DNA of 23,669 nucleotides. Origin: an uncultured Opitutia bacterium. GTDB taxonomy: Bacteria; Verrucomicrobiota; Verrucomicrobiia; Opitutales; UBA953. This document shows positions 1-8,037 of this stretch, piece by piece. The position numbers and the translations under genes were made by a program. Under the pieces are notes generated by a model that was given only the letters and a program-made list of their open reading frames with translations, searched no databases and had not been told where the DNA came from. The stretch is taken from NCBI GenBank assembly GCA_937875975.1, contig CALEEU010000337.1, positions 1 to 23,669 on the forward strand. Direction: 5' to 3'. Each line of letters begins with the position of its first letter. Positions within the stretch are counted from its first letter, which is position 1.

Positions 1-70
1 CGAGCACGGCGAAGTTGACGGAACCGAGGAGGTAGCCGAGTAGGGCAAAGATTCCGATGGCCGCGAACAT
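1..70 (-). CDS. plsY: Glycerol-3-phosphate acyltransferase PlsY, N-terminal fragment
   Basis: Only the first 23 codons lie in the window. The ATG is at 70-68 and the gene runs off the left edge. The visible peptide starts MFAAIGIFALLGYLLGSVNF, a hydrophobic helix holding the GYLLGS-(I/V)-x-F-A signature that opens PlsY. PlsY is the inner-membrane enzyme that moves an acyl group from acyl phosphate to glycerol-3-phosphate, the first committed step of phospholipid synthesis in most bacteria. The start codon is only 3 nt past the serA stop, so the two genes are probably cotranscribed. The call rests on about 20 residues. Another small multi-spanning protein with a similar first helix cannot be excluded. 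Confidence 0.75.
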   Translation of the reverse strand, partial: MFAAIGIFALLGYLLGSVNFAVL

Positions 71-73
71 CGC

Positions 74-1678
74 TTACGCTTCGATCAGCTTGGCGCTGAC
101 GATCGCGGGATTACGCAGGATCTCGGCGATGGCAGCGGCGCCGGGAGCCGTATCGAGCTGGTAGACGGCCAGGGCATTGGAGCCACCGCTGCGGCTGAGG
201 GCCATGTTGGCGATGTTCACGCGTTCCTTGGCGAGCAGGGTGCCGAGGGCGCCGATGATGCCAGGCTGGTCCTGGTTCTCGATGAGGAGCAACTTGCCTT
301 CGGGGATGAACTCGAGGGTGCGGCCGTTGATCGAGACGATGCGCGGGGACTGGGCCTTGCCGATCACGGTACCGGCGACGGAGACGGACTTGCCGCCCGC
401 GAGCACGGCCTCGACGAGGATGAGTTCCTTATAGTCGGCTTCGGCGGAAGAACGGACGGTCTGGACCTCGACGCCGAGGGCCTTGAGCTTGCCGGGGGCG
501 TTGACGTCGGTGACGCCTTCGACGATGCCGCGCAGGTAACCGCGCTGGATGGCGCGGGCGATGGCGTTGGCGCCTTGGTCGGAGCCGGTGCCGAAGGTGG
601 TCAGGCGGAGGGATTCGATACGACCCGGGGCGGCGAGCTGACGGGCGATGGCGCCGAGCTTCTGAGCGAGGGAGAGGAACGGCTTGATCGCGGCGAGCGT
701 CTGGGAGTCGACGGAAGGCAGGTTGACCGCGTTGGCGGGCGAGCCGCCGCCGAGGACGGTGATGGCGGCTTCGGCGACTTCGACGCCGACGTTCTCCTGG
801 GCTTCAGCGGTGGACGCGCCGAGGTGCGGGGAGAGGTGGGCCTTGGGAAGGGAGCGGAGCGGGTGGTCCTTGGCGAGGGGTTCTTCGACGAACACGTCGA
901 AACCGCAGCCGCCGCACTGGCCGGACTTCAGGGCTTCGGTGAGGGCGGACTCGTCGACGATGCCGCCGCGAGCGCAGTTCACGATCTTCACGCCTTTCTT
1001 CATCTTGGCGAAAGCAGCTGCATCGACCATGCCTTCGGTCGCGCCCTGCTTGCCCTTCTCGATGAGGGGCATGTGGACGGTGATGTAGTCGGAGAGGGCG
1101 AAGACTTCGTCGAGGGTCGCGATGGACACGCCGAGGGCCTTGGCGCGGGCTTCGGTGAGATACGGATCGTAGGCGAGGACCTTCATGCCGAAGGCGAGGG
1201 CGCGCTTGGAGACTTCGGCGCCGATGCGGCCGAGGCCGAGCACGCCGAGGGTCTTGCCGAAGAGTTCGGAGCCTGAGAGGGACTTGCGGTCCCACTTGCC
1301 TTCGCGCATGGACTGGACCGCTTCAGGTACCGGACGGGCGAGGGAGAGCAGGTGCGTAAAGGTGAGTTCGGCGGTCGCGACAGTGTTGCCCGAGGGGGTG
1401 TTCATCACGATGACGCCACGTTCGGTGGCGGCTTCGACGTCGATGTTGTCGACCCCTACGCCGGCACGGCCGACGCAGACCAGGCGCTGGGCGGCGGCGA
1501 GGACTTCACGGGTGATCTGGGTCTCGGAGCGGACCAGGATGGCGTCCACGTCCGCGACGAGGACTAGGATCTCTTCGGGGGTGGAGCCGTAGGCTTCGAC
1601 GACCTCATAGCCCGGCTGGGCTTTGAGGAGGGCGACTCCGGTGGGCGAGATCTTGTCGGCGACGAGTACCTTGGGCAT
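74..1678 (-). CDS. serA: D-3-phosphoglycerate dehydrogenase (long form with ACT domain)
   Basis: This cytosolic enzyme oxidises 3-phosphoglycerate with NAD to 3-phosphohydroxypyruvate, the first step of serine synthesis. The 534-residue product has the long-form layout: split substrate domain, Rossmann domain with GLGRIG at 148-153, catalytic Arg237 in NCARGGIVDE, the proton-relay His285 in PHLGAS, an intervening domain, and a C-terminal ACT domain from about residue 460 (LLLIENQDQPGIIGALGTLL). ACT domains in this family usually mediate serine feedback inhibition. I chose the ATG at 1678 because MPKVLVADKIS matches the family start. An in-frame ATG at 1711 would add 11 residues that resemble nothing in the family, and it overlaps a possible -10 box. 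Short-form SerA enzymes lack the extra domains. No Shine-Dalgarno sequence is visible. plsY follows after 3 nt. Confidence 0.97.
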   Translation of the reverse strand: MPKVLVADKISPTGVALLKAQPGYEVVEAYGSTPEEILVLVADVDAILVRSETQITREVLAAAQRLVCVGRAGVGVDNIDVEAATERGVIVMNTPSGNTVATAELTFTHLLSLARPVPEAVQSMREGKWDRKSLSGSELFGKTLGVLGLGRIGAEVSKRALAFGMKVLAYDPYLTEARAKALGVSIATLDEVFALSDYITVHMPLIEKGKQGATEGMVDAAAFAKMKKGVKIVNCARGGIVDESALTEALKSGQCGGCGFDVFVEEPLAKDHPLRSLPKAHLSPHLGASTAEAQENVGVEVAEAAITVLGGGSPANAVNLPSVDSQTLAAIKPFLSLAQKLGAIARQLAAPGRIESLRLTTFGTGSDQGANAIARAIQRGYLRGIVEGVTDVNAPGKLKALGVEVQTVRSSAEADYKELILVEAVLAGGKSVSVAGTVIGKAQSPRIVSINGRTLEFIPEGKLLLIENQDQPGIIGALGTLLAKERVNIANMALSRSGGSNALAVYQLDTAPGAAAIAEILRNPAIVSAKLIEA

Positions 1679-1707
1679 GGCGATGGCGTGTAAAAGTTTG
1701 AATTGAG

Positions 1708-1736
1708 TCATAAATGCCCGCCCAAGGTAAAGGCAA
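1708..1736 (-). promoter_or_regulatory. Possible serA promoter
   Basis: On the minus strand TTGCCT (1736-1731) and TTATGA (1713-1708) are separated by exactly 17 nt, a sigma-70-like layout with a poor -10 match. Transcription would begin near 1700, giving a leader of about 20 nt to the ATG at 1678. This also argues against using the upstream ATG at 1711. This is pattern inference only. Confidence 0.3.
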
Positions 1737-1762
1737 GCACCTACCCCTGTTCGTCCGTCATA

Positions 1763-1779
1763 GCCGGCTCAGAGCCGGC
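1763..1779 (-). other. Hairpin overlapping the helicase stop codon
   Basis: The 7-bp arms GCCGGCT (1763-1769) and AGCCGGC (1773-1779) are perfectly complementary around a 3-nt loop and include the helicase TGA at 1771-1769. No U-tract follows on the minus strand, so it is not a canonical intrinsic terminator. It could protect the 3' end or pause transcription ahead of serA. Confidence 0.5.
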
Positions 1780-3820
1780 GATGGGCGTAATCCGCCAATT
1801 CGTAACAATCCGGGCTCATTTCTTCCAGAAAACGGCAGGGATCCAGCGGGCGGTAGCCTTCCCCGGAGACCGCGAAGCGGGGGGCGAAAAGGAACAGCAT
1901 GTTCTCGGCCCGGGTGCAGGCGACGTAGAACAGGCGGCGCTCTTCCTCGATGTCGCCCTCGTCGATGGCGCGGGTCAGCGGGAGGAGGCCGTCGGCTACG
2001 CCCAAGAGGAAGACGATCGGGAACTCAAGCCCCTTGGATTGATGGATGGTGGTGAGGCGCAGCATGTCCTCCTCCGGCTCGGCTTTCTTGTCGGAGGATT
2101 CGCCGTTGAGTAGGGCGACCTGGGCGACGAGGTCGCCGACGTCCTCGAACTTCGAGGCGAAGCCAATGAGGCCTTGGAGGTCTTGCTCGCGGTCTTTCCA
2201 ATCGGGAAAGATCGTCTTGATGAAGCCGCCGTACCAGCCCTCGATGCAGACGCGGACGGTCTCGGCCGGGGTCCGGGCGACTTTGATGGAGTTGGCGTCG
2301 GAGGCCGCGACGAACAGGTCGGGCGCAGGGGCCACTGGCTCTGGCTTAGCCTTCGCGGCTTCGAGGCCTTCCAGCATGTCCTCGAGCGTGATGGTGAGGT
2401 CGTTGAAGTCGTCCTTCGCCGATTCCGGGACGCGCTTGAGGACGGCATCGGCGCGCAGCGCACGGACCATGCCGCGGCCTTGGGCCTGGTCGACCTCGCG
2501 GGCGGCCTTGCTGATCTTATCGGCGGCGACCGGTCCGACCTTAGGGAGGAGGCAGAGCAGGCGGGAAAGCGCGACCTGGTCGCGCGGGTTATGTACGAAG
2601 CGCAGGTGGGCGAGGATGTCCTTCACGTGCGTGAGGTCGAAGAACTTGTGGCCGCTGGTGATCACGAACGGTACGCCCATCGCGTTGAGTTCCATCTGCA
2701 GCTCCAGCGACTGGTAATGTGCGCGGTAGAGGACGTGCACGTCTGCGAGGGCGTGCCCATCGTGGTGCAGTTGCATGATCTTGCGGACCACGAGCTTCGC
2801 TTGCTGTGAGGTATCGCCGACGGTGAAGACCGTGGGCTGCGGACCGCGCTCGCGGACGGCCTTAAGGCGACGGTCGAAGCCTTCGATGCGCGGACGGTGG
2901 CTGAGGATCTCGTTGGCGAAGGCCAGAATCTCCGGCGTCGAACGGTAGTTCGTGTCGATCGTGTGAATGAGGGTGCCCGGGTGGCGGTTGGGAAAGGCCA
3001 CGATGTTCTCCCAGTCAGCGCCGCGCCAGGTGTAGATGCACTGGGCGTCATCACCCACGGCCATGATTTGATGCTCGCTGGCGAGCAGGTCGATGATGCG
3101 GCTTTGCAGGCGGTTGGTGTCCTGGAACTCATCTACCAAGATATGGCGAAAGCGCTGGCGGTAATGGGCGAGGGCGGCCGGGTCGTTCTCGAGGACGTAA
3201 AGCCAGAGGCTCAGCAGGTCGTCGAAGTCGCAGAGGTTGCGCTCCTTCTTGGCCGCATCGTAGCTCGCGCAGAACTGCATCAGCTTCTCCGGGCCGCCTT
3301 TCATCCAGTCGAGGCGTTCGGCGAGGACATCTGGCAGCGGGCGGAGGGTGTTACGGGCGTGCGAATAGGCATCGAGGATGACGGCCGCCTTGGGGTTTGT
3401 CTTGTCCTTGATGAACGCGCCGTCGATCGACTTCACGATTTCGGAGAACAGCTGTTCGGATTCCTTCTGGTCGAGGATGGTGAAGTCGGGCGAGCGGGAG
3501 GCTACCGCCGCGTTGCGGCGGAGGATGCGTTGGCCGATCGAGTGGAAGGTGCCGCCCCAGAACTGGCCGCGCGGCACGCCCGTGAGGTCCTCGACCCGTT
3601 CGAGCATCTCCTTCGCCGACTTATTGGTGAAGGTCAGCAGCAGGATGTCCCAGGGCTTGGCTCCTTGATGCAGGAGCCAGGCGACGCGGTAGGTGAGGGT
3701 GCGGGTCTTGCCTGAACCGGCGCCGGCGAGCACGAGCGCGGGGCCGCGAGGCGAGGTCACCGCGGCGTACTGCTCATCGTTGAGCTCGCCGCGGAAATCG
3801 ACGGGAGGCAGGCCTTCCAC
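1769..3820 (-). CDS. UvrD/PcrA-like superfamily 1 DNA helicase
   Basis: This is a 683-residue 3'-5' helicase of the UvrD/Rep/PcrA family, expected to unwind DNA in repair or replication restart. The motifs occur in order: Q-motif region LNDEQYAAV (13-21), Walker A AGAGSGKT (32-39), Ia TFTNKSAKEM (about 63-72), II VDEFQDT (229-235), III GDDAQCIYTWRG (256-267), IV NYRST (291-295), V TIHQSKGLEF (about 591-600) and VI RRLFYVACTRA (about 628-638). A Pro/Ala-rich linker near residues 455-475 lies in the 2B region. The protein ends soon after motif VI and lacks the longer C-terminal tail of many UvrD/PcrA proteins, so I give no gene symbol. The start is GTG at 3820, 3 nt after the lipA stop, which indicates cotranscription with lipA. 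No nuclease domain is visible. Confidence 0.95.
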   Translation of the reverse strand: MEGLPPVDFRGELNDEQYAAVTSPRGPALVLAGAGSGKTRTLTYRVAWLLHQGAKPWDILLLTFTNKSAKEMLERVEDLTGVPRGQFWGGTFHSIGQRILRRNAAVASRSPDFTILDQKESEQLFSEIVKSIDGAFIKDKTNPKAAVILDAYSHARNTLRPLPDVLAERLDWMKGGPEKLMQFCASYDAAKKERNLCDFDDLLSLWLYVLENDPAALAHYRQRFRHILVDEFQDTNRLQSRIIDLLASEHQIMAVGDDAQCIYTWRGADWENIVAFPNRHPGTLIHTIDTNYRSTPEILAFANEILSHRPRIEGFDRRLKAVRERGPQPTVFTVGDTSQQAKLVVRKIMQLHHDGHALADVHVLYRAHYQSLELQMELNAMGVPFVITSGHKFFDLTHVKDILAHLRFVHNPRDQVALSRLLCLLPKVGPVAADKISKAAREVDQAQGRGMVRALRADAVLKRVPESAKDDFNDLTITLEDMLEGLEAAKAKPEPVAPAPDLFVAASDANSIKVARTPAETVRVCIEGWYGGFIKTIFPDWKDREQDLQGLIGFASKFEDVGDLVAQVALLNGESSDKKAEPEEDMLRLTTIHQSKGLEFPIVFLLGVADGLLPLTRAIDEGDIEEERRLFYVACTRAENMLFLFAPRFAVSGEGYRPLDPCRFLEEMSPDCYELADYAHRRL

Positions 3821-3823
3821 GGG

Positions 3824-4711
3824 TTAGCGGGCGGGTCGCTGGCGGCGATCCATCAGGCTGAACTTCACGACCTGTTCATCGGCGCGGTAAGAGGAGCGGA
3901 CCAGTGGGCCGGATTCGACGTGCTTGACGCCGGCGGCGAGCGCGAAGGTCTTCCACTCGGCGAACTCTTCCGGCGTCACCCAGCGGTCGATGGGCGCGTG
4001 TTCCTTGCTGGGTGAGAGATATTGGCCGATGGTCAGGATGTCGACGTCGGCGGCGGCGATGTCGCGGATGAGTTGGGCGACCTCTTCCTTCTGCTCGCCG
4101 ATGCCGAGCATGATGCCGGTCTTGGTGATGAAGTCGCGGGACTTGGCGTGCTTGAGCACCCAGAAGGAACGGTCGTAGCGGGCGGTCTTGCGGATCGGAC
4201 GCTGCAGGCGTTCGACCGTCTCGAGGTTGTGGTTGAGGATGTCAGGACGCGCGTCGAGCAGCGTGTCGAGGTGGACCTGTTCGCCGCGGAAATCGGCTGG
4301 CAGGACCTCGATGGTCGTGTTCGGGCAACGATTACGGGTGGCGCGGACGGTCGCGGCCCAGACGGAAGCGCCGCCGTCCTTGAGGTCGTCTCGGGCGACG
4401 GAGGTGATGACCACGTGCTTGAGGTTCATCAGCGCGATGGATTCCGCCACGCGGGCGGGTTCGCCGAGGTCGAGTTCGCTGGGGCGACCGGAGAGCACGG
4501 CGCAGAAGGTGCAGGAGCGCGTGCAGACATTGCCGAGGATCATCACCGTGGCGCTGCCACGGGACCAGCATTCGCCCATGTTGGGGCACTGGGCCGACTG
4601 GCAGACCGTATGCAGCTTGTGCTGGTCGACGTTCTTCTTCGTCTCCAGGAAGTCCGGTCCGCTGGGGAGCTTGGCACGGAGCCAGTCAGGTTTGCGGGCG
4701 GACTCGATCAT
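3824..4711 (-). CDS. lipA: Lipoyl synthase
   Basis: LipA is a radical-SAM enzyme that inserts two sulphurs into octanoyl chains on lipoyl-dependent proteins such as pyruvate dehydrogenase E2 and GcvH. The 295-residue product has both iron-sulphur signatures: the auxiliary cluster CX4CX5C (Cys37, Cys42, Cys48, in CQSAQCPNMGEC) and the radical-SAM CX3CX2C (Cys63, Cys67, Cys70, in CTRSCTFC). It also has the C-terminal RSSYRA motif whose serine ligates the auxiliary cluster. I chose ATG 4711 because MIESARKPDWLRAKLP matches LipA N-termini. A TTG at 4762 would add 17 residues encoded by the terminator-flanking leader. No Shine-Dalgarno sequence precedes the ATG, and the leader there is pyrimidine-rich (CCTTCCTCC). 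LipB is not in the window. The helicase gene follows directly. Confidence 0.97.
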   Translation of the reverse strand: MIESARKPDWLRAKLPSGPDFLETKKNVDQHKLHTVCQSAQCPNMGECWSRGSATVMILGNVCTRSCTFCAVLSGRPSELDLGEPARVAESIALMNLKHVVITSVARDDLKDGGASVWAATVRATRNRCPNTTIEVLPADFRGEQVHLDTLLDARPDILNHNLETVERLQRPIRKTARYDRSFWVLKHAKSRDFITKTGIMLGIGEQKEEVAQLIRDIAAADVDILTIGQYLSPSKEHAPIDRWVTPEEFAEWKTFALAAGVKHVESGPLVRSSYRADEQVVKFSLMDRRQRPAR

Positions 4712-4763
4712 GGAGGAAGGGCAACATTGCCGTCCCGGGCTATTTTTCAACCTAACAAACAAG

Positions 4764-4797
4764 AAGGGGTGCTCTCCTCCCGGAAAGCACCCCTTTT
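4764..4797 (-). terminator. Intrinsic terminator after the outer-membrane protein gene
   Basis: A perfect 10-bp stem is formed by AAGGGGTGCT (4764-4773) and AGCACCCCTT (4786-4795) around a 12-nt loop. On the minus strand it is followed by the T-rich tail CTTGTTTGTT, interrupted by G. It sits 23 nt beyond the stop of the gene at 4820-5461 and ahead of lipA, so it should end that transcript. On the plus strand a short T run (4794-4797) also follows the stem, but no plus-strand gene reads toward it. Confidence 0.85.
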
Positions 4798-4819
4798 GCT
4801 ATGAGTTTCAGCTCAGACC

Positions 4820-5461
4820 TTAGAAGGTCTTCTTGAGCGTGACAGCGGTGATGCTGTCGCCGTTCTCGATGTCCGAGTAGGACACGGTGCCGGTGAAGCC
4901 GAGCACAGGGTAGCTGAGGCCGATCGCGTAGTCGTCGTTCTTGGAGGCGCGGTCGTTGCCGTAGTGGAGACCGAGGTTCAGTCCCTTGACCTGGGCGATG
5001 TCGTAGCTGTAGTTGGCTTCGTAGTAGAAGTCGCTGGTATTGTTGTCACCGGCGATGCCCTTGGAGGCCTTGAGGGTGAGGCCGGCGTAGGTGGCGGCGA
5101 CGTTCACTTCTTCGAAGTTGGCGTCGGACTGGCCTTCATAGGCGTAGGCGATGTAGCCGACGGAAGCGTCGACGGCGCCGAGTTTGAAGCCGTAGTTGGC
5201 GTAGACGTCGACTTCGAGGGAGGCGTTGCCAGCGGTGACGTTGGAAGCCCAGATGCCAGCCGAGAGGCCGGAGCTATGGGAAGCGTCGAAACCGCCCTGA
5301 ACGGCGAACTTGCCGGCGTTCTGGGAGATGCCGCGCCAGACGTAGTCGCTGGTGAAGGCGAGGTTGCCCGAGGTGGTGAACGCCGAGGCAGCGGCGGGCG
5401 CCGACTGAGCAAAGCTCGCGGCAGCGGTGAGGGTGAGGAGGGTGATGGAGGTGTGCTTCAT
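4820..5461 (-). CDS. TIGR02001/Gcw_chp-family outer-membrane beta-barrel protein
   Basis: This is a 213-residue exported protein. Residues 1-27 form a Sec signal peptide (MKHTS, hydrophobic core, Ala-rich end). The mature protein consists of alternating short beta strands and ends in a terminal Phe (LKKTF), typical of barrels assembled by the BAM machinery. The motif TSDYVWRGISQ (37-47) is the hallmark of the Gcw_chp/TIGR02001 family, whose function is not established. Some relatives lie near ammonium-transport genes, but none is here. The gene stands alone: an AT-rich leader separates it from glgA, and a strong terminator follows. The ATG at 5461 has no Shine-Dalgarno sequence. Barrel and location are well supported; substrate or pore function is unknown. 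Confidence 0.86.
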   Translation of the reverse strand: MKHTSITLLTLTAAASFAQSAPAAASAFTTSGNLAFTSDYVWRGISQNAGKFAVQGGFDASHSSGLSAGIWASNVTAGNASLEVDVYANYGFKLGAVDASVGYIAYAYEGQSDANFEEVNVAATYAGLTLKASKGIAGDNNTSDFYYEANYSYDIAQVKGLNLGLHYGNDRASKNDDYAIGLSYPVLGFTGTVSYSDIENGDSITAVTLKKTF

Positions 5462-5550
5462 TGCGTAGTCCGATGTGCTAAAAATTTACCTAAATGCCAT
5501 ATTTTTCGGCACTTTCCGGAAAATTGGTGAATAAACCCCAGTGTTTGTTT
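5462..5550 (-). promoter_or_regulatory. AT-rich leader with a palindrome upstream of the outer-membrane protein gene
   Basis: This intergenic stretch is much richer in A and T than the surrounding genes and probably holds the promoter of the 4820-5461 gene. It contains the perfect 10-bp palindrome TTTCCGGAAA (5513-5522), about 52 nt upstream of the ATG, a plausible operator position. TAAATT near 5484-5489 on the minus strand is a possible -10 box, but no convincing -35 pairs with it. Confidence 0.4.
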
Positions 5551-5571
5551 AAAAAGAAGCCGTCCCTGCTT
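5551..5571 (-). terminator. Weak possible terminator after glgA
   Basis: A 4-bp stem AAGC (5557-5560)/GCTT (5568-5571) with a 7-nt loop is followed on the minus strand by CTTTTT. It lies 26 nt beyond the glgA stop, where the seven-gene transcript should end. The stem is short, so the call is tentative. Confidence 0.3.
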
Positions 5572-5596
5572 TATTTTAAGCGTCAAGTCGCTGACC

Positions 5597-7021
5597 TTAA
5601 CCGAGATAACACTCGAGGTGGGCTTCGGCCGACTTCGCCCAACTGAACTCAGTCGCCATGGCTCTTTTCTGAAGTGCTTTGTGGGCCGCGGGCTGCTGAT
5701 AGAGCTCCAGCGCCCGATTGATGGCCCATTCGATCCCCCCTTGGTCCGCGTGCTCAAAAACAACCCCGGTGCCTTTTTTCTTTCCGTCCCAGCCGCTCAC
5801 GGTGTCGGCCAGGCCGCCGGTGGCTCGAACGATCGGGAGGGTGCCGTAGGCCATGGAATACATCTGGTTTAGACCGCACGGCTCGAACCGACTGGGCATG
5901 AGGAAGAAATCACTGCCTGCCTCGATCCGGTGAGACAGTCCGTTGTCGTAGCCGATACGGACGGCGCAGAGTTGGGGGAAGTCGACGGCGAGTCGCTTGA
6001 ACTCGTTTTCTAACCAGGCGTCACCGCTGCCGAGGAGCACGAACTGCAAACGGCCCTCGCGCAGGAATTTCGGGAGCACGCTGACGGCGAGATCCAGTCC
6101 CTTTTGCTCCCAGAGGCGCGAGACGACGCCGATGAGCGGAACATCGCGACCGGTCGCGAGATTGAGTTCGCGCAAGAGGGCGGCTTTGCATGCGGCCTTG
6201 CCCGCCGGCTTCTTGGCCGAAAACGCCGCCGCGATGTGGTTGTCGTCTGCAGGGTTCCATTCGTCACGATCCACGCCGTTGAGGATGCCGCACAGGTCGC
6301 TCGCACGGCGCCGCACGACGTCATCCAGTCCGTAGCCGAAGGCCGGGGTGAGGATCTCCTTGGCGTAGGTCGGGCTGACGGTGATGACCTTGGCGGCGTG
6401 GAGGATGCCGCCTTTGAGGAAGTTGACGCCACCGAGGCACTCGAGTTCCTGCGGGCTCCAGAGGAACGCGGGCAGCCCGAGGTAGCCCATGATGCGCTTG
6501 GGATAAAGGCCTTGGTGCTGTAGGTTATGGATCGAGATGACGGTCTTGGCTTGGCCGAGCGCGGACTGCTTGAGCGTGGTATTCAGGAGCACGGGCACGA
6601 GGCCGGCGGTCCAGTCGTGGCAATGGATGACGTCGGGGATCCAGCTGGTCGTCAGGCAGGCGTCCAGGCCGGCACGTCCGTAGAAGGCGGCCCGTTCGCC
6701 GGCGTCGTCACGCGCGGGATAGATCTCGCGGGCGCCGTAGAAATCTTCGTGTTCGACGAACCAGGCTTCGAAGTTCGGGGAGACCTCAAGCGTGCGGATA
6801 CGGCAGCCGGCCTTACGGAGGTCGCCGTTCACGCCGACCTTGAGCGATTCGATGAGCGTACCCATCTTCTCGCGGCCCGGGACGGAGCCGTAAAGGGGCG
6901 TCGCCGCGCGGACTTCGTGACCCATGGCCGCCAAGGCTTTGCCCAGCGCCACGGTGGCATCTCCCAGTCCGCCGGCCTTGGACCAAGGCGCCAGCTCGGG
7001 AGTCACGAAAAGGATTCTCAT
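5597..7021 (-). CDS. glgA: Glycogen synthase (ADP-glucose, GT5 family)
   Basis: GlgA extends alpha-1,4-glucan chains from ADP-glucose in the cytosol. The 474-residue length is typical. The N-terminus MRILFVTPELAPWSKAGGLGD carries the KxGGLGD nucleotide-sugar motif with Lys15. The second Rossmann domain begins near GVVSRLWEQKGLDL, and the retaining GT-B donor-site region FFLMPSRFEPCGLNQMYSMAYG is intact with its Glu. The ATG at 7021 overlaps the exosortase stop by 4 nt (ATGA), so translation is probably coupled. This places it as the last gene of the yej cluster, not with glgB or glgC, which are absent here. The phosphorylase glgP lies about 9.6 kb away on the other strand. No Shine-Dalgarno sequence is visible. 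Confidence 0.97.
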   Translation of the reverse strand: MRILFVTPELAPWSKAGGLGDATVALGKALAAMGHEVRAATPLYGSVPGREKMGTLIESLKVGVNGDLRKAGCRIRTLEVSPNFEAWFVEHEDFYGAREIYPARDDAGERAAFYGRAGLDACLTTSWIPDVIHCHDWTAGLVPVLLNTTLKQSALGQAKTVISIHNLQHQGLYPKRIMGYLGLPAFLWSPQELECLGGVNFLKGGILHAAKVITVSPTYAKEILTPAFGYGLDDVVRRRASDLCGILNGVDRDEWNPADDNHIAAAFSAKKPAGKAACKAALLRELNLATGRDVPLIGVVSRLWEQKGLDLAVSVLPKFLREGRLQFVLLGSGDAWLENEFKRLAVDFPQLCAVRIGYDNGLSHRIEAGSDFFLMPSRFEPCGLNQMYSMAYGTLPIVRATGGLADTVSGWDGKKKGTGVVFEHADQGGIEWAINRALELYQQPAAHKALQKRAMATEFSWAKSAEAHLECYLG

Positions 7022-8037
7022 GCGGAAGGTCGGTTGTCGCGGGGTCGTCCGAGTCGGTTGAGCAACGGGACGAAGGCCACGAGGATAATCAAGGCGGCGA
7101 CCATGGCGACATTGCCAGCCAAATCATGGACGGTGCCGAGCGACGAGAAGCCGACCTGCCCGTGTTCGATGCCGGCGAGGTCACGTTCCAGTGACTTTGA
7201 GCCGTGGTGTAGCGCGTGGAAGGTAAGGTAAGTGTTGCGTCCGATGTTGAGCAGGATGGCGGCGAAGCCGGCGAGGCCGATCATCGCGATCCGGCGGAGC
7301 AGCGCACCCGGAAAGCCGCCTTCGAGGAAGACCGCGCCGAGAAAGGCGCCGGCGAAGACGCAGGCCGAGAGCGAACGAATGCCTGAGCAGGCCTCGGCCA
7401 CGCCGACCGCATCGCCGTTAGGGAAGATGATGGTGTTGCCGCTGACCCGGATGGCGTGGTCGTTGAAGCGCAGGATGCCGGAGACGATTTCGGTCACGTT
7501 AGTGAGCAGCTCGCCTTTGATCTGGTTGTCGACGAGGTAGAGGAACGGACCGGAAATCAACCAGACGCAGGCAGGAAAGAGGAGGAGTCCGACGGCCCGC
7601 CAGCGGGATGCTGATGCCGCGACGGCGTCCGATGGTCCGCGGACGGAGAGGAAGGCGAAGGCGAGCGCCGCGCCGGCGAGGCCGAAGGAGATGGCGAGGG
7701 TGGGGCCGATGCCGGTGCCGAAGATGGCGCGGGCGGTGGCGCCAAAGCCGAAGAGCGCGAGCGAAGCGAACGCCAAGAGCTGGGCGAGGGTGAGTACGCC
7801 TTTGGATGTAGGCGCGGCGACGTCGGTCCGTTCGCCCGTGAGCAGGGCGCGGAGGTCTTCCCAGCGATCCCAGAGTACGTATGCGGAGAAGAACGGTACG
7901 AGGTAGCCGAAGGTATAGTCGTCCTTGGTGCTCCAGATGGCCCACTGATCCCAGGTCGTGAACGCGGCCATGCCAATAAGCAGCATGCCGAGGCCACGCG
8001 TCGTGCCATCTAACTTCGACTGGGCTTCCGCGGACAT
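7018..8037 (-). CDS. Exosortase/archaeosortase-family transmembrane peptidase
   Basis: This 339-residue integral membrane protein has about eight hydrophobic segments. It shows the exosortase catalytic triad: Cys217 in EACSGIRSL, Arg267 in LLNIGRNTYL and His304 in GTVHDLAGNV, in the usual order and spacing. Exosortases are predicted to cleave and transfer proteins carrying a C-terminal PEP-CTERM-type tag at the inner membrane, often alongside exopolysaccharide synthesis. There is no fused EpsI domain. I cannot assign a numbered Xrt subtype. The ATG at 8037 shares one nucleotide with the upstream ATPase stop (TGATG), and the 3' end overlaps glgA by 4 nt. No protein in the window ends in a recognisable PEP-CTERM tag, so its targets are elsewhere. 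The family call is firm; the role in this operon is unknown. Confidence 0.93.
   Translation of the reverse strand: MSAEAQSKLDGTTRGLGMLLIGMAAFTTWDQWAIWSTKDDYTFGYLVPFFSAYVLWDRWEDLRALLTGERTDVAAPTSKGVLTLAQLLAFASLALFGFGATARAIFGTGIGPTLAISFGLAGAALAFAFLSVRGPSDAVAASASRWRAVGLLLFPACVWLISGPFLYLVDNQIKGELLTNVTEIVSGILRFNDHAIRVSGNTIIFPNGDAVGVAEACSGIRSLSACVFAGAFLGAVFLEGGFPGALLRRIAMIGLAGFAAILLNIGRNTYLTFHALHHGSKSLERDLAGIEHGQVGFSSLGTVHDLAGNVAMVAALIILVAFVPLLNRLGRPRDNRPSA

Noticed and set aside
575..1276. 233-codon plus-strand frame opposite serA
   Set aside because: It is Gly/Glu/Asp-rich low-complexity translation antisense to an intact enzyme.
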